Positions 8,707 to 17,072 of a stretch of DNA of 64,000 nt are shown here, piece after piece; position 1 is the stretch's first letter; each line of letters starts with the position of its first letter. The DNA comes from Promethearchaeota archaeon (GTDB lineage: Archaea > Asgardarchaeota > Lokiarchaeia > Sigyniarchaeales > SOKP01), in contig JAEOUA010000003.1 in the NCBI GenBank assembly GCA_016839555.1, forward strand, positions 1 to 64,000, in the 5' to 3' direction. The translations under genes were made by a program, and so were the position numbers. Under the pieces are notes generated by a model, which saw only the letters and a list, made by a program, of their open reading frames with translations, had not been told where the DNA came from and made no database searches.

Positions 8707-9621
8707 ATGTCAGAAGAAGTAATTAATAATTATATTAAGGCTGGAAAAGCTCTTGTTAAAGCAAAAGAACTAGCTAAAAAAATAACCAAACCGGGAGTTC
8801 CATTCCTAGAAATCGCTGAAAAATGCGAAGCAAAAATTATAAATAATGGAGCTGAATTGTCCTTTCCAATAAATATTTCTTTAGATGATATTGCCGCACA
8901 TTATAGTCCTCCCATTGGGGATAAAACATTAGTCCCTAAAAAAGGTTTATTAAAAATAGATATTGGATCCCATTATAAAGGATATATAGCCGACTCCGCA
9001 ATAACTCTTAATTTAGACGGGGATCCTAATCTTCAAAATTATTGCGAGGCGGCAGAAGAAGCATTAAATGCTGCTATCGCTCGCTTTAAACCAGGAACTA
9101 AATTATTTGAATTGGGAGAGGCGATTGCTAATGAAATTACCAGTAGAGGCTTAAGACCTATTACTAATTTAGGGGGTCATAAATTAGAAAAATATCTCCT
9201 TCATGCGGGAGCTTTTATTCCTAATTTTAGGGAAAAACAACATAATCAAGTACTAAAACCAGGAGATGCCTATGCTTGTGAACCGTTTGCCACTTCTGGA
9301 GCGGGTACGGTTGTTAATGGAAAAGACGCTTATATTTTCCGATTTATAAGAAAAAAAACAAAAAACATTTCTTATGAGCATTTGAACTATATGAATAAGA
9401 TTGAAGAACATTTCAATCATTTACCATTTTCACCACGATGGATCCTCCGAAAAAAAATTATCCCCTTTAAGAAAATCGATAGAATAATAAATGCCTTTTT
9501 AAGAAATAATATAATAGAAAAGTACAATATCTTAATTGAAAGAACTAATGAACCTGTAGCGCAGTTTGAGCATACAATTGTAATAGATAATGATGGAAAT
9601 ACCATCGTAACTACGAATTGA
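8707..9621 (+). CDS. map: Methionine aminopeptidase, type II
   Basis: This enzyme removes the initiator methionine from nascent proteins using two metal ions. All expected ligands and the catalytic His are visible: His65 (AAHYSPP), Asp85 (KIDIGSH), Asp96 (YIADSA), His158 (LGGHKLEKY), Glu192 (ACEPFATSG) and Glu288 (FEHTIVI). The helical insert between residues about 205 and 275 marks the type II (archaeal/eukaryal) form. At 304 residues it is normal length for archaea. It follows aspS by 44 bases in the same direction. Confidence 0.95.
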   Translation: MSEEVINNYIKAGKALVKAKELAKKITKPGVPFLEIAEKCEAKIINNGAELSFPINISLDDIAAHYSPPIGDKTLVPKKGLLKIDIGSHYKGYIADSAITLNLDGDPNLQNYCEAAEEALNAAIARFKPGTKLFELGEAIANEITSRGLRPITNLGGHKLEKYLLHAGAFIPNFREKQHNQVLKPGDAYACEPFATSGAGTVVNGKDAYIFRFIRKKTKNISYEHLNYMNKIEEHFNHLPFSPRWILRKKIIPFKKIDRIINAFLRNNIIEKYNILIERTNEPVAQFEHTIVIDNDGNTIVTTN

Positions 9622-9787
9622 TTACTTTAAAGAGTTTTTGAAGCATATTCATTTATAAATTAAGCGAAAAAATAACTCATTTAAAATTTCTTTCCTATTG
9701 ATAAATTAATATAAAATTCTTCTATAAATTAAATTCCAATAATAATTTTTATTCTCCAATAAAAATAGACATACACGACTAAGAGTT

Positions 9788-10657
9788 ATGGCCCATAAAT
9801 TTGAAGTACAGAACAAGAATAAATTTTTGAAAAACGTTTATATCATTATTTTATGTGCTGGAAAAGGAACGCGATTAAGAAAGATCACTAAGAAAATTCC
9901 TAAACCATTAATAAAAGTTAAGAATTTAGACAATAATCCAATATTATTCTACATTCTCAACTCACTGGTCAAGGCTCAAGTGAAAAATTTCGCAATTATT
10001 ATAGGATATTTGGGTCATAAGATTGCATCATTTATATCATCCTTATCAAAAATAAATCAATTTGAAAATTTGAATATCCAAATAATTGATTCCGAAGGGC
10101 AATATAAACATGGACCTTTATATTCATTTCTCTCCATTCAAAAAAATAATGAAATATTTCAACAAAATAAAGTATATCTCGTGATTCCAGGAGACACAAT
10201 TTTTCAGACTTCCTATTTTCAGCGATTAATTGATTTTATAATAAATAATATTAAAATTCTAAGTAAATATCCTGCTCTGTTTTATCGAACAATCTCTCTA
10301 GAAGATTTACAAAAAGAGTTAGGGTTTGAAGAACAGAAATTAATTTCAACCATAAAAACGAAGCCTTTCCAAAATCAATTTTTAGACAAAATAGTCACGA
10401 AAAAATTGATGGATTATAATAAAGAGAAAAAAATTAATCAAATTTACCCTACATTTCTTTTATCTTATCAAAGTGTCAGAAAAATTATAAATATTACAAA
10501 ATCTTTTGACGGAACTTCAATTAAACAAGTGATAAATTATCTCTGTCGAAGCGGAGATAAAGTCTATGTTAAAAAATTACAAAGAAAATATCTTTTTTAT
10601 GATATTGATAATGATAAAAATCTGGAAAGAGTACAAAAGGAAAAATTAAAAGGCTGA
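9788..10657 (+). CDS. Sugar-phosphate nucleotidyltransferase-like protein
   Basis: The N-terminus carries the nucleotidyltransferase signature IILCAGKGTRL...KKIPKPLIKV (residues about 20-45), followed by FAIIIGYLGHKI, a second family landmark. A GDTIF block near residue 140 may supply the metal-binding Asp. Such enzymes make NDP-sugars or NDP-activated polyols for glycans or lipids; substrate specificity cannot be judged. It is 289 residues long with no left-handed beta-helix domain. It stands alone, about 165 bases after the MetAP gene, with a low-content region downstream. Confidence 0.8.
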   Translation: MAHKFEVQNKNKFLKNVYIIILCAGKGTRLRKITKKIPKPLIKVKNLDNNPILFYILNSLVKAQVKNFAIIIGYLGHKIASFISSLSKINQFENLNIQIIDSEGQYKHGPLYSFLSIQKNNEIFQQNKVYLVIPGDTIFQTSYFQRLIDFIINNIKILSKYPALFYRTISLEDLQKELGFEEQKLISTIKTKPFQNQFLDKIVTKKLMDYNKEKKINQIYPTFLLSYQSVRKIINITKSFDGTSIKQVINYLCRSGDKVYVKKLQRKYLFYDIDNDKNLERVQKEKLKG

Positions 10658-11330
10658 AAAATTATAAAAAGAAATAGCAAAGATCAGTAAGAAGAAAACC
10701 CGGAAAATAAAGAAAAAAGTGGATAATAGGAATTTCACTGAAACAATTTATTAACGTGCATTGTTTCAATGAATCGAAACGGATACGTTAGAAAAAATTA
10801 TTGCTAATGCTTTCTGGAGTTTCAATGGTTTTGTGTATTTTACTTTAGAACTCATAATAAATGCAATTAATTAAGAGTAGTTAATTTTCTGGTTGTTAAA
10901 ATGCTTTGATAATATCCGAGATATAATGTTAAGTGATGATAATATAAACTTTAATATCAATCTGGTGTATTATTTTATATAGTAAAAAGAAAAACGCTTT
11001 TAAGATATTTCTAAAGAAATATTAGAGACTTCTGGTTACACAGCAATAAATATAAATAAAATGTCGGCAAGTTTACCCGAACTAAACCAACTTTATGTCT
11101 CATTGAGAGGGTATTTATTATTAAACCAATGCAAATTATTTCCTATTATCCAGATAAATAATGGGCTTTCAAATATTTAAATCTTTTGCTAATTAATTAA
11201 TAATTTGTTAGATTATGAGATAAAATATTTAATTAAAACAAATTTAAAAGCTATAAGCCGTTTCTTTATATAAATAAAAATTATTATAGTATTTCTCATT
11301 TGATAATTGTTAATCAGTTAATACTAGTGA
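10658..11330. other. Gene-poor stretch between the nucleotidyltransferase and the cyclophilin-like gene
   Basis: About 670 bases hold no convincing gene. Two features are visible. A perfect 9-base inverted repeat lies at 10739-10747 and 10760-10768 (TGAAACAAT/ATTGTTTCA, 12-base loop). A 39-codon ORF runs from ATG 11061 to 11180 (MSASLPELNQ...), with no recognisable family. Stops are frequent in all frames. The region could be decayed coding sequence or could hold a small RNA; nothing in it decides. Confidence 0.4.
10739..10768. repeat. Perfect 9-bp inverted repeat (possible hairpin)
   Basis: TGAAACAAT at 10739-10747 is followed after 12 bases by its exact reverse complement ATTGTTTCA at 10760-10768. 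It starts about 80 bases after the stop of the nucleotidyltransferase gene. It is not followed by a clear T-run, so a terminator role is doubtful; a structured RNA or an operator is possible. In DNA this AT-rich, a 9-bp stem may also occur by chance. Confidence 0.35.
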
Positions 11331-11732
11331 TTCACCACGTCGCAAGATCAAGCAAATGTACCTATAAATATTCAATTATTTGGTATCGGAAATTTACAAG
11401 GTAAAATTATCCGCCATCTTGCACCCCTTTCTTCTGATGCGATTCTGAAAAAACTACCTTTGATTTTACGGGGCAGATTTGGACCGTCTTTTAAGTCAAA
11501 ACATTATTGGACACTTCCTGGAGTAGGTATCTATAAAGGACTTCATAAAAATGCTCAAAAGAAGGTAAATAAGGGGCAAATAGTCTATAATCCCAAAACT
11601 GATGAATTAATGATCATTTTAGAGGATCAAGAACTACCTACGAAAACAAATATTATTGGTGAGGTTGAAAATAATCTTGAGTTGGTCTTAAAAGCGCGAA
11701 ATGGGTTGAATACAAAAATATCTAAATTATAA
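11331..11732 (+). pseudogene. Cyclophilin-like fold protein (DUF369 type) without a normal start codon
   Basis: The open frame begins after a TGA at 11328 and runs to a TAA at 11730-11732. The family resemblance covers almost all of it: INIQLFGIGNLQGKIIRHLAP, then LPLILRGRFGPS, VNKGQIVYNP and NIIGEVENN. This is the pattern of small archaeal cyclophilin-fold proteins (not proline isomerases of the classic type). No ATG, GTG or TTG occurs before TTG 11460, which would cut away the first beta strands and leave only 90 residues. Translation would need ATT (11370) or another rare start. Either the gene has lost its start or it uses a non-canonical one. Confidence 0.55.
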
Positions 11733-11871
11733 GAGAAGTTATAATAATAGAAAAAATGCATTCTATTGAACTTAAAATCGCGACTCAATTAATCATTAGT
11801 TTTACTTCTTAATTATTTAATTAAAGAGCATATAAAACACCTTAATCAAATCACCAAAAAAATAATAAAAT

Positions 11872-12708
11872 ATGGCTGTCTCAAAAGTATTGAATTTAGT
11901 ATTCCTGAGTTTATTTTTAGTGGTTTTTATTTATTTAGTTTGCATTATTCTTTTTCCATCATTCCAGAAACTCATAATAGACGCACGAGAATTTTTTACC
12001 ATCTTTATTTATCAAACTAATTATTTTATCGCATTATTATTTGTCTTTATAGTATGCTTAATCGGAAATCTTAGTTTTGGATTCCCCATCCCCTATCCAT
12101 TCATCTTATTCAGCATAAGCAACTCAATCTATTTAAATTATAGCCATTTAAATATTTTTACGAGTCCTATTAGCTTAATATATCCCTTCTGGCTTCAAAT
12201 TCTGGGACTTACCTTTTCGGGAGGGCTAGGAAGTGCGTTCGGAGAGATGCTCGGCTATATCATCGGAAGAAAAGCAAAAGATATAGTAGGCGAAAAAAAA
12301 ACCCAAGTGATAAAAAATATTGAAGGATTCGGAAAAATTATATTAAAAAATCCAAGAAGAACCTATCTTTATATCTTTCTGTTTGCTGCTCTACCACTTC
12401 CTGACGATCCTTTATGGGCAAGTATTGGGTTTACAGTTAAAAATGAAAAGAGTTACAATTTTTCCCTCATCTCTTCAATCACCGCTGCGTGGATGGGTAA
12501 AAATGTTACAACAATTTTTTATTGCATGCTCCCGATACTTATTGCTCTTGGGCTTTATAATGCAGGAATACAAATAGATGATACTTCAAGCATTATTACA
12601 GAAGCAATATTCCTGCTATTTACGATCCTATTAATGTATATGATAATGGCCTTCGATTGGAACAAATATATAAAAGAAAAAGATTTATTGCGCTTCCAAT
12701 CAGAATAA
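11872..12708 (+). CDS. DedA/VTT-like integral membrane protein
   Basis: This 278-residue protein has about six hydrophobic segments. The central block GLGSAFGEMLGYIIGRKAKD and the later LPLPDDPLW resemble the DedA/SNARE-associated (VTT) family, where a glycine-rich re-entrant loop precedes GYxIGR and a second proline-containing loop follows. VTT proteins act as lipid scramblases or transporters in membranes. The acidic DD pair in the second loop is of interest because DedA function needs acidic residues. It appears to be monocistronic. Assignment rests on the motif pattern only. Confidence 0.65.
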   Translation: MAVSKVLNLVFLSLFLVVFIYLVCIILFPSFQKLIIDAREFFTIFIYQTNYFIALLFVFIVCLIGNLSFGFPIPYPFILFSISNSIYLNYSHLNIFTSPISLIYPFWLQILGLTFSGGLGSAFGEMLGYIIGRKAKDIVGEKKTQVIKNIEGFGKIILKNPRRTYLYIFLFAALPLPDDPLWASIGFTVKNEKSYNFSLISSITAAWMGKNVTTIFYCMLPILIALGLYNAGIQIDDTSSIITEAIFLLFTILLMYMIMAFDWNKYIKEKDLLRFQSE

Positions 12709-12774
12709 TTATAAAATCTTTATATAAAGAAGAAGTTATAAAATAGAGTTGATAAGCTCATTTAACTGAATTAA

Positions 12775-12945
12775 TCAATGAGATGTATTATTTTTTAAGC
12801 AATTTTTACATACGAAAACAACCTTTCTTTTGTCTTTTGAGTTTTCGTCGTAATATACTCGCTTATATATATAATTTTGACAAATTTCACAGACAGCTGA
12901 AGTTCTTTCTTCTTTTAAAAGTGGACCTAAGTTTTCAAATGTCAA
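12775..12945 (-). CDS. Zinc-ribbon microprotein next to Alba
   Basis: A frame starting at TTG 12945 encodes 56 residues with two CxxC pairs (Cys19/Cys22 in VCEIC and Cys46/Cys49 in VCKNC) separated by a basic, Tyr-rich strand region, ending NNTSH. This spacing is that of a small zinc ribbon. The start lies 7 bases after the Alba stop codon at 12953, so the two are almost certainly on one transcript. No ATG is available; an in-frame TAG lies just upstream inside the end of Alba, which limits the start to the TTG. The family is not recognised; nucleic-acid binding is inferred from the zinc ribbon and the Alba partner. Confidence 0.65.
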   Translation of the reverse strand: MTFENLGPLLKEERTSAVCEICQNYIYKRVYYDENSKDKRKVVFVCKNCLKNNTSH

Positions 12946-12952
12946 TCTTATT

Positions 12953-13258
12953 TCACAGTCTTTTAGAAATTTCTATTTCGATTTGAGATACAATATCATT
13001 GTCAAATTTGTTCTTTCTATTTCGATTGTTTTTTCCTTTTCTATAAAAAGGGCGACTTCCCAAGGTTATATCGGATATTTCAACGGCAGGTCCCATTCGT
13101 TGACGTAAAATTTCCGCGATTTCAACTGCAGTTGAAATTTCTTTTCCCTCCCCACAGATCAAAATAGAGGCTTTTCCATCAGCAAAGGCAAAGATAGCAG
13201 ATTTTATTGCATCATTTTTATCTTTCCTTTTTCGAATCTTTATAATGCTATTATTCAT
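12953..13258 (-). CDS. albA: Alba-family DNA/RNA-binding protein
   Basis: The 101-residue protein has the Alba core: KSAIFAFADGKASILICGEGKEISTAVEIAEILRQRM, followed by EISDITLGSRPF and an Asn/Lys/Arg-rich loop. Alba dimers coat DNA in archaea and also bind RNA. The usual Lys16/Lys17 acetylation region is replaced by a longer charged N-terminus (KIRKRKDKND). It is the first gene of a likely two-gene unit with the zinc-ribbon microprotein, with a 160-base leader region separating it from the next gene upstream, the JAMM protein. Confidence 0.85.
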   Translation of the reverse strand: MNNSIIKIRKRKDKNDAIKSAIFAFADGKASILICGEGKEISTAVEIAEILRQRMGPAVEISDITLGSRPFYRKGKNNRNRKNKFDNDIVSQIEIEISKRL

Positions 13259-13419
13259 GCTTTAAATTCCTATTGAAAAATAGTGGTTTTAGGCAATTCT
13301 GAGAAATTATAATAATTTCTTATTTATATATAATTTTTGTTAATTTTAAAAGTTAGTTATATCTTTAATTATTAGAGGTTTTAATCCCATTTATAGATTT
13401 GTAAAATTACGATTAATTT

Positions 13420-14613
13420 TTAGCTAATTTTAGAAAAGGCGTTTAGTTCAATTTCGTTAACATTTTCGGTGTACCTAGAGATTTGGTTAAAAACATTATT
13501 ACAAAGTAAGCGTTCTTCGGTATCTAGGTAATCCCAAAATGAATTAAGAAATTTCATTTTATTACTTAAATCTTTTAACATCATAATACAGATATTTTTT
13601 GGTTTTTCTAAGAGAGTAAGGATTTCTCTAGTGAAATTCTGCTTCTTTTTCTCATATAATTCAAAATTTCCGTTATTCTTTAATTTTTTTAATATTTTTT
13701 CGTATTTAGCAATTTTTTCTTCAATAGATTTCCTAAAGTCGGGGATGATATACTTTTTCTCACTTTCATCAGCCTCCCAAGTATAAGATTCCTCAAGTTG
13801 TTTCCATAAGGGAGGAAAATCTGGACTTGTTTGGGGAAGGGGAATTATGCCATAAAGTTCTTGAAGTTTAGCGATATCTTTATTCCTAATTTTTTCTTTT
13901 ATATGAGTTAATCTTTTTTCTATAGTTGATTGGTTTTTTAGAATTTTTTCAATCACTTTATCTATACGTTCTAATAATATCTTTTTTTCGGGATTAAACA
14001 AGAGTTCAACAGTTTCATAGCCCGAAGGAATGCCTCTTTTTGCATTTTTTAATCTTAATCCCGAAATGCCTAATGATTGTTTATTTTTTTCTACATGGTC
14101 AAAAATCAATCCAATGGCATCTGGATTATTTGTTTGATATCCCAATTGAGTAAGAGAATCTATTGGTGAAAAAAAGAATCCAAAACCGGGATGTGTGTGC
14201 CACCAACCAATAATAAAATCATTTTTTTTGTCCTTTAGAGCCTTTTCATATATTTTGTAATCTATTTCTGCCATATCTACATACTGCTTGTCTTCATATT
14301 CAACGCCAGCTCTTTGACCCGCTATCATTGGTATGGCATCCTTAATAAGCACAAAATTATTTTCACTTGAACCAACAAGTATTCCGTATACCTCCCTCCA
14401 ATTTTTCCTTTTTATTTTATCACTGGCGTATCTGATTCCATACCCCACAATTCGTTTATAAGCTTTCCAAAACAAAACAAAATTTTTGCCATCCTGTTTA
14501 AAAGATTCCTTTTTTTCTATATCTTTGAGAAAATTCATGAATTCTTGATATTCTAAAGAGTCATCGAATGTAATATTCTTTTTATTCTTATTCTTAATTC
14601 CAAATAGTTTCAT
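13420..14613 (-). CDS. JAMM/MPN metalloprotease, Rpn11/CSN5-like
   Basis: The 397-residue protein contains a complete JAMM active site: Glu74 (REVYGILVG) and His139, His141, Ser149 and Asp152 in HTHPGFGFFFSPID. The segment HPGFG..SPID closely resembles eukaryotic Rpn11 and CSN5, which cut ubiquitin-like modifiers from proteins. The MPN domain spans about residues 48-190. The remaining 200 residues are helical and charged, possibly coiled coil, in the place where eukaryotic MPN subunits carry their assembly helices. No ubiquitin, E1, E2 or RING gene is nearby, so it is away from any modifier cluster. Activity on ubiquitin-like substrates is inference. Confidence 0.88.
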   Translation of the reverse strand: MKLFGIKNKNKKNITFDDSLEYQEFMNFLKDIEKKESFKQDGKNFVLFWKAYKRIVGYGIRYASDKIKRKNWREVYGILVGSSENNFVLIKDAIPMIAGQRAGVEYEDKQYVDMAEIDYKIYEKALKDKKNDFIIGWWHTHPGFGFFFSPIDSLTQLGYQTNNPDAIGLIFDHVEKNKQSLGISGLRLKNAKRGIPSGYETVELLFNPEKKILLERIDKVIEKILKNQSTIEKRLTHIKEKIRNKDIAKLQELYGIIPLPQTSPDFPPLWKQLEESYTWEADESEKKYIIPDFRKSIEEKIAKYEKILKKLKNNGNFELYEKKKQNFTREILTLLEKPKNICIMMLKDLSNKMKFLNSFWDYLDTEERLLCNNVFNQISRYTENVNEIELNAFSKIS

Positions 14614-14684
14614 AAATCCTCTTTATTCCCAAAGTTCATGAAATATCTCAAATTCCTAATTTCATAACATATTGTAATATTATA

Positions 14685-14796
14685 TATATTAAAAATATTT
14701 TTTTCGCGTTATAAGTATTATATATATACATTATTTCAATTATATTAAAAATATTTTTTCGAATTATAAGTAATTATATTTAAAGAATATTTCAAT
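14685..14796. repeat. Tandem 56-bp imperfect duplication in a divergent promoter region
   Basis: Bases 14685-14740 and 14741-14796 are two head-to-tail copies of a 56-base unit beginning TATATTAAAAATATTTTTT, with ATTATAAGTA-like cores and both ending ATTTCAAT. The second copy ends five bases before the ATG of the P-loop kinase gene at 14802. The units contain TATA-like A/T blocks, so the duplication doubles the promoter-proximal region between two divergent genes (JAMM protein and kinase). Confidence 0.75.
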
Positions 14797-14801
14797 AAAA
14801 A

Positions 14802-15347
14802 ATGAAAAAGCTTATAGGTTTCTGTGGACTACCCGGTTCTGGCAAATCTACAGCAATAGAATCTATTAATGATCTAGGAAAAATTATTATTATGGGGAAT
14901 ATAGTTAGGAATGAACTACAGGAAAGAAATATACCCCTCACAGATGAGAATTTAGGAAATATTGCTAAAAGTTTACGTGAAAAATATGGAAAAGGCATTA
15001 TTGCTAAGAAATGTGTAGAATTAATAAAAAAACAAAACAATATTGTATTATTTATTGATGGATTAAGGTCTATGGAAGAAGTTAAAGTGTTTAGAAACTA
15101 TTGGAAATTCCCTATAATTGCAATTACAACAAGCCAAAAAAAAAGATTTAATATTATTAGAAAAAGAGCAAGAAAAGATGATCCTAAATCTCTAGAAGAA
15201 TTAATTTTGAGAGATCAGAGGGAGATGAACTTTGGACTTAAAGAGGTTATTGAGAAGGCCGATTTTACAATTATTAATGATACTACAAAAAAAGATCTGA
15301 AAAAAAAAACAAGAAGATTAGTATTAAGTATATTGAAGGATTATTAA
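14802..15347 (+). CDS. UPF0200-type P-loop kinase (dephospho-CoA/adenylate-kinase-like)
   Basis: A 181-residue NMP-kinase-fold protein. A Walker A motif (GLPGSGKS, residues 8-15) comes first, then a LID-like basic region (RKRARKDDPKS) and DFTIINDTTK near the end. This matches the archaeal UPF0200 family, annotated as dephospho-CoA kinase-like or AAA-family nucleoside kinase. The true substrate is not established. The promoter lies in the 56-bp tandem repeat immediately upstream. Its end is 14 bases from the end of the convergent PRPP synthetase gene. Confidence 0.75.
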   Translation: MKKLIGFCGLPGSGKSTAIESINDLGKIIIMGNIVRNELQERNIPLTDENLGNIAKSLREKYGKGIIAKKCVELIKKQNNIVLFIDGLRSMEEVKVFRNYWKFPIIAITTSQKKRFNIIRKRARKDDPKSLEELILRDQREMNFGLKEVIEKADFTIINDTTKKDLKKKTRRLVLSILKDY

Positions 15348-15361
15348 GATATCTGAAAGAA

Positions 15362-16267
15362 TTATTCCAAATAATCAATTATTATTTTTGCTAAAGATAC
15401 TTTACTTGCTTCATTATCTATAGAGTCAGTACCAATTATCTCATCAGCTCCTGCATTCAAAATACGAAATTTAGCATTTTCTAATAGTAAGGCATGAGTC
15501 GCAACAGCATATATTTTTTTTGCGCCACTTTCTTTTGAGAGCTTTATAGCACTTGCCATAGTACCCCCTGTAGCAATTATATCATCAGCTATTACCACAT
15601 CCTTCTCCTCTAAACTTAACTCACCAGACATAGTAATTTCGCCAGTTTTTACATCTCTTTTTTTTTCAAATACATCCACAGGAATTTTTTCCCCAAAATG
15701 CCGGGCAAATGCTTTTGATCTTTCTAATGCTCCCTTATCTGGTGAAACTACTACGATATCTTTTGCTCCTAACGACTTAATGTAATCAGCCAATAATTTC
15801 ATCGAATCGATATTCACCGCCTTACAGGATAATTCTTCCAGAGTTTTGGGAGCGTGTATATCTACTACATAAAATTCATCAATATTCATTGAATTAATTA
15901 TTTGAAGGATCACTTTCGCAAATTCTGATTCTCCTGGCCTAAAAATTTTATCTTGGCGAGCATACGCTAAATAAGGAACAATTACTATTATCTTACGAGC
16001 ACCTATTCGTTTTACAGCATCAATCATCATAAATAACTCAAAAACTCTCGCATTTTGATCTCTATTCGCACTCGGTCCTGTTGATTGAACTATGATGATT
16101 TCTTTACCTTCTAGGATAGTTTCATCTTCCAAATTCAGTCGTAAATAATTTTCCCCATCTGGAAAGGTCTTAAATTCTGTATTAATGCATGGAATTCTTA
16201 ACCCGTTCGCAATCTTTACTCCTAATAATTGTGAAGCTGGTCCAACGATTAAAAATCTTTCTGACAT
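15362..16267 (-). CDS. prs: Ribose-phosphate pyrophosphokinase
   Basis: This enzyme makes PRPP from ribose 5-phosphate and ATP for nucleotide, His and Trp synthesis. Visible landmarks are FPDGENYLRL, VVIVPYLAYARQDK-type (IVPYLAYARQDKIF), VDIHAPKTLEE, VVSPDKGALER and the PRPP loop VVIADDIIATGGTM. The ATG at 16267 gives 301 residues beginning MSERFLIVGPAS; a TTG two codons earlier (16273) is less likely. Length fits archaeal PRPP synthetases (about 285-300). Confidence 0.94.
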   Translation of the reverse strand: MSERFLIVGPASQLLGVKIANGLRIPCINTEFKTFPDGENYLRLNLEDETILEGKEIIIVQSTGPSANRDQNARVFELFMMIDAVKRIGARKIIVIVPYLAYARQDKIFRPGESEFAKVILQIINSMNIDEFYVVDIHAPKTLEELSCKAVNIDSMKLLADYIKSLGAKDIVVVSPDKGALERSKAFARHFGEKIPVDVFEKKRDVKTGEITMSGELSLEEKDVVIADDIIATGGTMASAIKLSKESGAKKIYAVATHALLLENAKFRILNAGADEIIGTDSIDNEASKVSLAKIIIDYLE

Positions 16268-16331
16268 TTTCAATCAAAGCTAAATATTTCAGAGTATAAT
16301 ATAATAATAATCTAGGATTTATTTCTTTTAT

Positions 16332-17057
16332 TTAATATTTCAAAAATTCCAAGGTTTTTTCAACTATAAAATCACGGTGCCCTTTAAATGAATGTCCTCC
16401 TTTTTCAAATATTAAAGTGTTCTCTTCCGGAAGATCTAAATAATCTTTTATAAAAAGAATATTTTCAAAAGGAATTTGATTATCATCTTTACAATGGGCT
16501 AATAATATCCTTTCTTTATTTTGAGGATCTTTCTTGAGAAAAAAATGAGGACTGATTTTTTTAATAGTCTGCTCTGGAAAACGTATTGTACCCACGCTAT
16601 GATAATCATAGCGAGTACATAAGGCAATTAATTTTGAAACTCTTTCCTCTATAAAACCGTGGGTTAATATAATTGCACCTCCAAAACTTCTCCCAAATAA
16701 ATGTATTTTTGGATTATTTTTAAGCTTTTGATTTTTATGCCATTTATAAATCCAATCGATAACTTCATGAGAATCAGAAAAAATTTGCGGCAACATTTTT
16801 AACCAATTTTTACCTGTTTGTAGTGCAGTTTCTCCATGAGCACGATAATCGTATGATAATATATTAATTCCTGAATTAGCAAATTTTTCCGAAAAAAATT
16901 TCACAAATTTACTATTTCGGTGTTCTAATAGACCTGGGAGTATTATAATCCAATGGTTTAGTAATGTAGAACCGGATGGAATATATATGGTTCCTTTTAG
17001 GACTAAATTCTCATCCTTTATTGGAATATCTATATTTTGAGTGGTAAAATGATCCAT
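16332..17057 (-). CDS. Alpha/beta-hydrolase family protein
   Basis: This 241-residue serine hydrolase has the nucleophile elbow GRSFGG (Ser124), an acid candidate Asp191/Asp192 (HCKDDNQIP) and the catalytic His222 (KGGHSF). The N-terminal strand LVLKGTIYIP followed by IILPGLLEHR is typical of the small-esterase/acylglycerol-lipase-like group that uses cytoplasmic lipids or thioesters. No signal peptide is present. It is co-directional with the IscU gene 15 bases upstream, but a functional link is not evident. Substrate unknown. Confidence 0.85.
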   Translation of the reverse strand: MDHFTTQNIDIPIKDENLVLKGTIYIPSGSTLLNHWIIILPGLLEHRNSKFVKFFSEKFANSGINILSYDYRAHGETALQTGKNWLKMLPQIFSDSHEVIDWIYKWHKNQKLKNNPKIHLFGRSFGGAIILTHGFIEERVSKLIALCTRYDYHSVGTIRFPEQTIKKISPHFFLKKDPQNKERILLAHCKDDNQIPFENILFIKDYLDLPEENTLIFEKGGHSFKGHRDFIVEKTLEFLKY

Positions 17058-17072
17058 TATTAGAATAAGAAA

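Noticed and set aside
11061..11180. 39-codon ORF MSASLPELNQ...
   Set aside because: Too short, with no start signal or family match in a stop-rich region; not called as a gene.
12783..12986. Plus-strand 67-residue ORF (MYYFLSNFYIRK...)
   Set aside because: It is the antisense shadow of the zinc-ribbon microprotein gene and the end of Alba; codon pattern and motifs (two CxxC pairs) support the minus strand.
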